Below, piece after piece: positions 50,030 to 59,400 of a DNA stretch of 64,000 nucleotides. A program made the position numbers and the translations under genes. The stretch comes from Lepus europaeus (lineage: Eukaryota > Chordata > Mammalia > Lagomorpha > Leporidae). The stretch covers positions 45,540,002-45,604,001 of the forward strand of contig NC_084831.1 in NCBI RefSeq assembly GCF_033115175.1, in the 5' to 3' direction. Position 1 is the stretch's first letter; every line of letters begins with the position of its first letter. The notes under the pieces are model-generated. The model made no database searches and was not told the origin of the DNA. It was given only the letters and a program-made list of their open reading frames with translations.

Positions 50030-53000
50030 TTTATTGCTCAGGTGTTCAACATTCAGGATGTAGTGCGCACCCTCCCACGCCAGGGATGCAATGGACAGCC
50101 CCCGGGGGGAACTGCCATGTGACCCGCAAACCAGTCTGTCGGGGCAGCAACAGAACAGCACACAGCAATCTCTGCTCTCTGATCCAGCCTGGAGTGGCAG
50201 AGCCAGGAGAGGCTTCCTGGAGGAGATGGCACTGAGCTAAGGGCCCGGAAGATGAGGAGCACACTTGGAAGAGCGGGAGAGGTGGGAGCAGAGAGGGAGG
50301 CAGAGCTGTGATGTCGCACCTGAGGGCAGAGGGCAGCCAGGGGCGCCTCTGAGCAGAGCAGCGACGGGCTCATTTCTGCGTGTTAGGACAACCAGTCTGG
50401 TCGGTGCGGAGGGGCCGCAGAGCGGGGGCTGGGAGACCAGCGAGGTGGACGCTGAAGCCACACAGCTACAACACAATGAGGAAAGCAGTCACCGCACCCT
50501 GTGGCTGCGGTCTTCCTGAAGCTTAGGACTGGTGCACAGAACCAGAGGCCTGTCCAGCTCAGGGAACTGTGGACACCCCTTGTAGACTTCCTGATGCCTG
50601 TGTCACAAGTCTCCTTTTCCCCACGGCAGTATCACACAGAAGCCATCACCCCCGTGACGTGCGGCAGGGCCATCCTCAGGCGAGATGGCAGGGATGGGCC
50701 AATGGATGGGACCCTCACTCCCAATCTGCCTTCCCACATCTCAGCCCCGTGAGGCATGGCACCCAGCCGCCAGCCTTGGGTCCAGACGGCAGGAGCCTTT
50801 TTGGCACCATGGTAACAAGAGCATGGCTGGGTCCTTACCCAGGTCCCACGGCAAGAGAGACAGTAGCAGCCAGTGTGCACAGACCTACGTGGCACAGGGG
50901 AGGCGGAGGGTGACAGTAGGATGGGGGGCCTCTAAGGACCACTACAGGGGCCTTATCTGATATCGAAATGTCAAATATCCCTAACGGGCAGAGAGAGCCA
51001 CAGGAACTGCCCCAGACCCTGTGGCCTCGAGCTTCGGAGATAGCGTGTGGCCCTGGCCCTGCCAAAGGCTAGGCCGGAGCAGTCTCAGCACCCCCAACCC
51101 TCCTTTATGTAGCTCAGGTGCCTTTTAGGATTAGGGTTGGATATTCCAGGAAACGCATGACAGGCAGAGCCATCGCTGTGATCACAGACATCACCTAGCA
51201 ATTGAAACACACGGGACCACTGTGACCAAACGTTGTTATGCGGCATGCGCGACTGGATGCCTTTAAGTACCCCCCGTACTGCTGGGCCAGGAGCTCCCCA
51301 AGAGGAAGCACTGTACCTGCTGTGTTTGCTATCCATTTCGTGGGGCCTGGGGCACAGCCGAGCTTGTAATGGGCCTTCCCGTTGGATGTGCAAGTAGCAT
51401 GAAGGGGAGAGTGTGGAGAAGAGGCACAGATTTCAGAGGCTCTGAGGAAAAGGGTCTTGCCCAGGTCATAGGCCACGTAGATGCCTGCTGGGGACCCCTG
51501 ACTCTGTAAGAGCCTCTCGCACCAGGACACTGCACTAGCACCAGCCTGAGCCACCGCAGCACCCCACAGCCAAGGCTGCACAAAACAGAACACACCAGCT
51601 GCACGCACTGCCGGCGGGGTGTGGGCTCTGGAACCCAGAGGAAGTCTTCGATAGTTTTCAATGAGCTTGGGAGCCTCCGGGTGAGACAGTGAGCAAAGTT
51701 TCTTCAGCACTAGTCTTTGCGGAGCCCTCAGGGGTTCACACACGTGATTCCTGCAGAAGTTGCATACAGTAGCCCCATGCGATCCTGCCCGGGGAACAGT
51801 CTGCAGCCCCTGCCACCGTCCTCGGCCGTGGGTCATGGTTACTCACCAAGCACAGCACAGCTGAGATTTCTGTTGCAACTTTTTGGGTGGGGCTGGGGGC
51901 TGGGGGGAACCTTTTTTCACAAATGGAAATGACTCCAAGTCCCAGGATACCACAGGGGATAAAGGCAGAACTGCTCTGGTGGAAAGGGACCTGCACATCC
52001 CTTGCCCTGTGCCTTCGCTGCTGCCAGGCAAGGAACTGGTGCCGTGTGGGGCTCGAACACCACGGGCGCAGACCCACGAGCACGGCCCGGGAACGAGAAG
52101 ACTTCCAGCACTGGCACTACCGCCAGCCACTCCAGCACGGGCCAGGCACGTGGCCTCATGGGTTTCAGTGTCTCCACTTACACATCCATGTGTTAGACTG
52201 GATGCTTTTCAGAGTCTGGAACCATCAGCTTTGAGATGATGAGGGCTGTGAGTTGATGATGTAAAACTGCTAACTCTAAGATTACATGGTTTCGTTTTCC
52301 GATTCCAGGCCTGCCTGTACCGGCCTGAGCCACCGCAGCACACTGAAGCCCAGGCTGCGCAAAGCGTAATTCATTAACTGCGGCGTACTGCCCAGGGGCG
52401 CCGGTTCCCTGGGCGGGTGTGCCCTACGCAGGATGCAGGGGGCGGAGTGGGTGGACTGGAATCTGCAGGCAGCCGCTCACTGGGCAGAGCCAGGAGAGGA
52501 ACCCAGGTCTCCTGACTCCTGCTCTATCTTTAGATCTCCATAGCAACCATCGCCAGGGCACCGAGCTGAAGGCACGGGCTGAGCCAGCTGTCTGCAGCAG
52601 GGAGGGGCATTTGCCTTCCATGCCTCTTCTCTTGCTGGGAGAGAGGACACTGTGCTGGGCTCCTGAGCCAGGGAAGGGAAACTGAAAGTGCCTGGGGCCA
52701 ACAATGCAAGGGTAATCCAGGGCCCACCGTCCCCTGCGAACGCGGCCCTATCGCAGCACCCAGAACCTTCTGCATGTCGGGCTCATGGCACTGGAGGTGT
52801 GCAAGGCAGGGCCCTCCTCACAGGGCTCGCGGCCTCTCCTGTGTTCATTCCCAAACATGCAGGGGGCACCTCACCTGAGGGAGAGCTGAGGCCACTGTGG
52901 GAGCCCCTCCCGCCCCTTCTCCTGCACAACCCCTCCCCCTCAGCGGGCTCGGCCTGCACCTGGCTTCCCTGCCGGGTCCTCTCGGACTCCTGGGCTGGCT

Positions 53001-53228
53001 GCAGGCCTCCCCGTCCCCCTACAGCCTCCCGTCCTCTCTCAACACAGAGGACGCCAGGAGGGTCCAACCAGCCTCAGGGGGTGATCAAAGTGCAGGTTCC
53101 CAGCGGTAAGGGCCCCCACCGAAGGTCACCTGACACGTGAGCAGGAGACCAGGCCTGCACTGCACGCCTCCCGATGCTGCTCTGTGCTGCTCCCTTTGTG
53201 TGCCCAGGCTCTGGAAGGGAGGCCAGGG
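50030..53228 (-). other. SINE-free stretch after CYB5RL; possible long 3' UTR or intergenic DNA
   Basis: No C-repeat is seen in these 3.2 kb, against about one per 1-2 kb nearby. The nearest minus-strand AATAAA after the stop that I found is at 50035-50030. A minus-strand open frame of 213 codons (51836-51195) shows no recognisable domain. Two short related segments lie at about 51542-51620 and 52322-52400. UTR status is an inference only. Confidence 0.3.
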
Positions 53229-53432
53229 CTAAAAGAGGAAGTAGGAGTCCTGGGCCAGGCCGGCGCCCCGCAAACACCTGGCCATGTCCTTGGTGAACTC
53301 GGCGGAGCCGCAGACCAACGCAAAGGGCTTCTTCCGACAGCGGCCAAGCAGCTCTTCCACCAGCACCTGGCCCAGGCGGCCAAAGCGGGTCTTCTCCTGG
53401 TAACTCCAGGGCAGCCGCTCCGCAGAGCTCTC
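53229..53432 (-). CDS. CYB5RL: CYB5RL last coding exon
   Basis: 204 nt including TAG at 53231-53229, phase 0 at its acceptor (cttcccag|GAGAGC). It encodes 67 residues with LPWSYQEKTRFGRLGQ, then KKPFALVCGSAEFTKDMARC, ending DSYFLF, a typical reductase-family aromatic C-terminus. Confidence 0.93.
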   Translation of the reverse strand, partial: ESSAERLPWSYQEKTRFGRLGQVLVEELLGRCRKKPFALVCGSAEFTKDMARCLRGAGLAQDSYFLF

Positions 53433-56400
53433 CTGGGAAGACAAGAAAGGGCGTGTGATGATCGGGGTCCTTGGGGTTCACACAGCCAGCTTTACCCTGC
53501 CAAAGGGGGAGACTGAGGCAGAGGGGGTGGGAAGGCAACCTGATCAGGCCCTCCCAGGCACTTCTCGGCACCCGCACAACGCACAACAAGCCTGGGTGGA
53601 GGCCATTGCCCAGTGCAGGCCGGGGCGGGCAAGGGCACCTCCCCAGGGCACATGCTGAGGCCAGGGCGGCAGCAGCACTAGAACTCGGGCCCCCACCTTC
53701 CACTGCTTCCCAGCAGCTGCTGCACCTGCTGCCGTGTGAGCGATGCTTTCTTCCCATGACTGGGTATCCCAGAATCTTCCCAAGGTCACCCAGCACCCTT
53801 GGGTGCCATTTTGTTCATTTGTCGTCAGGTGTCAGTGAATTCACTCACTCATTCCCAGAGATTTCCTGAGTGCTTGCTCTGCGCAGGTGCAGCAGGAGGC
53901 CCTGGGTACCTGGCAGCTGCTCCCCAGACAAGGCTCTGGGCCTCGTTCTCACTGCGCACACGCGACCCAGGTAGTGGCACCCTCACCAACAAAGGGGTTC
54001 CTCCCTCCCCGCGGACAAAGGCTGAGCTCGCGCTGCAGGGACGAACGGAGCCCCAAGGACTCTTTCCGCCCTGCCAGCCTTGGTTTGCGACCTTCTTCTT
54101 TGGGGTCATAAAGTGAAAGCTCCACTTACAGCTGACTTGGAGGAATTGAGCTCAGCTTCAAACGTGGACGCCAATGCCACCTGCGCCATGAAGCCCTCCC
54201 AGCCCTGCTCCTGCTGATGGGGGCCCAGAGCATGACCTGCAAGTGGACCAGCGGGGTTCACCACCCAGCTGTCCTTTTTAAGTGCACATTTTAAAAGTGT
54301 TTATTTGTTCATTTTATTTATTTGAAAGGCAAAGTCACAGAAAAAGAGACAGAGAGAAAGAGGGATCCTATCCCCTGGTTCACTCCCCAGATGTCTGCAA
54401 CAGCTGGGGCTGAGGCAGGCTGAAGCCAAGAGTTGGGAACTTTTTTTTTTTTTTTTTGACAGGCAGAGTGGACAGTGAGAGAGAGAGAGACAGAGAGAAA
54501 GGTCTTCCTTTGCCATTGGTTCACCTTCCAATGGCCACTGCGGCTGGTGCGCTGCGGCCAGTGCACTGCGCTGATCCAAAGCCAGGAGCCTGGTACTTCT
54601 CCCAGTCTCCCATGTGGGTGCAGAGCCCAAGCACTTGGGCCATCCTCCATTGCCTTCCCCGGCCACAGCAGAGAGCTGGACTGGAAGAGGAGCAACCGGG
54701 ACAGAATCCGGCGCCCCCACCGGGACTAGAACCCAGGGTGCTGGCGCCGAAGGTGGAGGATTAGCCTATTGAGCCGCAGTGCCGGCCAAGAGTTGGGAAC
54801 TTTGTCTGGGTCTCCCACACAGATACCAGAGGGCCACGTACTTGTGTCATCACCTGCTACCTCCCAGGCTGCACATTAACAGGCAGCAGCAATGGAAATG
54901 GAGGGAGCAGCAGGACGTGATCCTGGACACACTGATAGAGTATGGGTGTCCCAGATGGGGGCTTAATCTGCTGTGCTACAATGCCCAGCCCTTAGGTAAA
55001 CATTTTGTTAAAATATAACATATGCACAGGGGTGGGCTTGGGAAACTGGGGTACAGTCGCCACTTGGAACACCTGAGTCCTACACTGGAGTCCCAGCTCC
55101 TCTGCTTTCTCTCCAGTCTTCTGTTCACGAGCACCCTGAGAGGTGCAGGGTGATGGATGGCTCAAGTACTTGGATCCCTGCCACCCACACGGGAGGCCCA
55201 GAATGGGCCTGACTTCAGCTATGCCCACCCTGGCTGTGGGGAAACTTGGGGGTGAACAACAGATGGAAGAGCTCACTTTTCTTCTGCCTTTCAAATTAAT
55301 GAATTAATTTTGAAAAGAACATGTGCCTAGAAAAGTAGAAAAATCATTAAGTATATATAGAGTTTGAAGAACTTAAGTGAAAAGAAGAAACCATATAAAC
55401 AGCACACAGACACACTCACGCGCACAAACCCAAACAGGGCCTTGCTCTTGCAGATCCTGGAGGGCGAGCTGCTCACGCGTGGCGCTGGGAGGAGAGTCGG
55501 GGCACAGGGGCTGGAGCCGGATTCCTCACCACCACCCCCGCCCCACTTTCTGTCTGAGTGACAGCGACTGCCCTGAGCTACTGTGGGAAGGGCAGCAGCT
55601 GTGGGAAGCCAGGTCAGAGGAGCAGCCACGGTGGGGTAACCGGGTAGAGGCCCTGCGAGGAGGGCCTCTGCGGTCCACTGCCTGCACTCCCAGGGCCTCG
55701 GCTGCACCTTGCATGCCTCGTCCTGCAGGCCTCTGCTGCCAACAAGCAGAGTCTCCTCTGTGATCTCGATCTGTTGCTTTTTAAAAAATTTATTTGTTTT
55801 TTATGTGAAAGGCAGAGTAAGAGAGACAGGGAAAAACAGAGAGGAAGACATCTTCCATGTGCTGGTTTACCCTCTAAATGAACAGAATGGTTGGGGCTGG
55901 GCCAAGCTGAAGCCATGAGCCAGGAACTCCATCCGGGTCTCCCACGTGGGTGCGAGGACCTATACACTTGGGCCATCCTCTGCTGCCTCCCCAGGCACAT
56001 TAGCAGAGAGCTGGATGAGGAGCAGAGCAGCTGGGCTGTGAACCATAACTGCTCTGGCATGGAGCGCCAGGGTCTAACGTGAGCAGCAGCCTACCTGTGA
56101 TGCCACAACACCGCCCCACTGATCTGGATCTTCCTGCTTCCTCACAGTCTGACCCATCTGAGGGGCTGCAAGGCACACCTGGCCTTGCCTCTCCCTCACA
56201 CTGCCCAGTGCCCTCAAGCTAGTTGGGTCCAGCTGAGCCCCCTAAGTGCACACCCTGGGCAGTGTTGGGTGGGCTGCCCAGGTGGGGGCCAGGAAGGAGG
56301 GGGCCTGGGCTGGGACAGCAACAACCTCAGCGCCATCCTAGGTCTCCAGGCTGGCTTCCAGGATGGACCTGCACCTCAGCATACATGCGAGGGACAGGGA

Positions 56401-59400
56401 GGTGTCAGGCAAGAAAAGCGGATGGCACAAGCAAGGGCCTTGCGGCCAGAAGCACAGCATCCGGCACCCACAGTGGGTCAGCAACACTAGGACAGAGCAC
56501 ACAGGAGTGCGGGCCAGGAGAGAGGCCACAGAGGATGGCAGAGCCCCGGGCTTGGACAACGAGCAGCGGTGGGAGCCAGGGGAGGGCTGCATGTGGGCAG
56601 CGGTGTGGGCAATCTGCCTTCGGGCTGTAGGATGAAGGCCAGATCAGCAGGGAGTGGCTGGAGCACCTTGAGGGTGCTGCTGCTGTGGCCCAGGCAGGGA
56701 CACGAGCATCCCGAGAGACAGGAGCAGGGGGGCAGGAGCCAGCACAGCCTCCCTGCCACCCATGGCCACGGCAGCCCACGGAGCCAGGCCAGCTCAGAGT
56801 CCCAGGCCCAGGCGCAAGGTCTGCTGCTGCTGGTGAACTAAACTCAGCTTTGAGCCCAGAGACCAATGCCACCTGTGCCACGAAGTCCCAGCCCTGTTCC
56901 TGCTGGAGGGTGCCCAGAGCATGGCCCCGAGTGGGCCAGGGGGTTCACCACCCAGACTTCTGTGCCTCAGTTTCCACGCTGGTAAAAGGGGCATGACTGG
57001 GTCTCCCAGGCCTGGGGTGGAGATTAAACGAGTTAACAGATGTCAAATGAAAAGAGCAGAGCTGGCCCAGAGCACGGATAGATCAAGGAGAGCTGTTGTC
57101 AGAGCCCCTGTGGCTGTCTCCCTCGTGCAGGCCAGCGTCCCGGGGCAGGGAGGGGTTTGGCCGGCCTGGCACCCAGCATGTGGTCAGGGGGCAGAAGGGA
57201 AGGAAGGTTGGCCCACAACCTGCAGGTGCCTGTCCACCTACCCCTCCTCCCATCATCCCGGGCTAGGCGCTTAGGCAGGGCTGACTCCTGCGGGCAATCG
57301 TGGCCCTCCCTGGCCCCACTCTGGCCACTAGCTTCGTTGCCCTGCCCAGGACATTCCACTCACATTCACCCAGAGTCCCCCGCACCCCCGTGCTCCCTGG
57401 GGAGCCCAGGAACTCAGGCATGGGGAGGGGAGTGTGGTTTCCTGGCACCTGTCCCCAGCCACAAAGACAAGCACTGTGAGGGTGGCTGGCGCCCACTCCA
57501 GGCTGCCTCACAGAGGGTGCTGATGAATGAGTGCTCCACAGGGCTGGCCGAGGCTGACCCTGGGTGACAGGGGATGGAGAGGAGGCCGAGTGGGGACCCC
57601 CAGCCAGCGGCTGCAGGAAGGTGAGGTAAAGCTATAGACTAGGGGTTCCAACCAGGGCAGGCAGGGAATGATGACAGCTGAGCGCTTAGCGTGAATTGAG
57701 GAGCGGAGCGGGGCCCTCACACCTCACACCTGGAGGGAGGGAGCCAGGGTCAGGAGGTAGCACTGCTTCCAGCTACAGCTGTTCCCCAGGAGGGACAAAG
57801 TGAGGCGTTGGCAGGGACCCGTACTGCTTTGGGCATGGTTTGTCCCCTAGGGGCTCATGTGCTGGAGGCCTGGCCCTCAGCGCGAGGGTGCTGGGGTCGC
57901 TTTGAGAGGTGGGGGGTGCTGACACGGCTGGGCTGTTGGGGCCACTGCTCTCAGAAGGGGTTAAGGTAGTTCTCCCGGAACCCTTGAGTTAGTTCCTAAG
58001 ACAATGTTGTTAGAAAAGCACCAAGCCAGGGACCGGTGCTGTGGCACAGAGGGTTAAAGCCCTGGCCTGCAGTGCCGGCATCCTGTGTGGGCACCGGTTC
58101 TAGTTCTGGCTGCTCCTCTCTGATCCGGCTCTCTGCTATGGCCTGGGAAGGCAGTGGAAGATGGCCCAAGTCCTTGGGCCCCTGCACCTGTGTGGGAGAC
58201 CTGGAGGAAGCTGGCTCCTGGCTTTGGATCGGCACAGCTCTGGCTGTTATGGTCATCTGGGGAGTGAACCAGCAGGTGGAAGACCTCTCTCTCTGTCTCT
58301 ACCTCTCCCTGTAAGTCTTTCAAGTAAATCTTAAAAAAGAAAAGCAAAGCAAAACAAAGCAAAGCACCAAGCCGGGCTGGGCCAGCGCTGTAGTTAAGCC
58401 ACCACCTGCAGTGCCGCCATCCCATATGGATGCTGGTTCAAGTCCTGTCTGCTCCAAATCCAATCCAACTCCCTGCTATCGCACCTGGGAAAGCAGCAGA
58501 GGATGGCCTGAGTGCTTGGGCCCCTGCATCCAGAAGAAACTCCTGGCTCCTGGCTCCACCCTGGTCCACCTCAGCTGTTATGGCCATCCGGGGAGTGAAA
58601 TCAGCCCAGTAGATGGAAGCTCTATTTGTCTCTCCTTTTTCTTTAACTCTTTCAAATAAATAAATCTTTAAAAAAAAAAAAAAAGAGGACCAAGCCGGGC
58701 CCCATCCAGCACTGCCCTCCCCTGCCCCTGCCCCTGCCTCCAGCACGCACCCCTGCCTTTGTGGCACCAGGAGGTCTTCGCCAGAACACAGCAGATGCTG
58801 GTGCCACACCCCGGAGCCTTCAGAACTGTGAGCCAAATAAGCCTCTTTCCTTGATAAAGTCACCCCACCTCACGGCTGCGATGGACATGTGACCAACACA
58901 GGACCCTCCCCAGTGCAGGGAACCGGACACAGTGGACACCAGCAGCAGCAGACACAGGCCCTGCTCGGAACCTGGCAGTGCACTAAGCACCGAGCAGTGA
59001 GGATCCCACACGTGCGCCCAGTCTCCAGGAACCCAGTGCAGCCTGTGACCTGCCCTCCTCTGACTCCCCAGCCAGGCCTCCACCCGCTGCCCCCAGCCCC
59101 GTATAACTAAGGACCCCAGGGCAGACGGGAGGCAGCAAAGCACAGTGGGTCAGAGCCGGGGCTGCAGAGTCAGCCAGCCCTGGGCTCCACCCTGGCCACA
59201 CCAGGGCCAGCACCGTCACCTCGCTGAGCTGCTGTGTCCTCATCTGCCTCAGTGCCAGGAATGCCCCAGCCAGTGCCCAGGACAGATGCCAGGGGGCTGT
59301 GGAGTCCCGGTCAGGGAAGGAAGTGGCCGTGCTGGGCTCACCTGGCTGAGCACAAAGAAGGTGCGGACGTTCCAGAAGCGGGCCTGCTCCTGGAGGAAGG

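Larger units (their letters stand above)
57826..58905 (+). mobile_element. MaLR-type LTR interrupted by two SINEs
   Basis: The left part (57826-58027) holds gggcatggtttgtcccctag and aaggggttaaggtagttctc. The right part (58686-58905) holds cttcagaactgtgagccaaa, then taagcctctttcctt, a typical MaLR LTR 3' region. Two plus-strand C-repeats lie between them. No internal gene is present. Confidence 0.6.

Noticed and set aside
38800-53228. Possible gene between CDCP2 and CYB5RL
   Set aside because: Only overlapping chance frames and repeats were seen; nothing with a signal peptide plus domain or plausible exon series.
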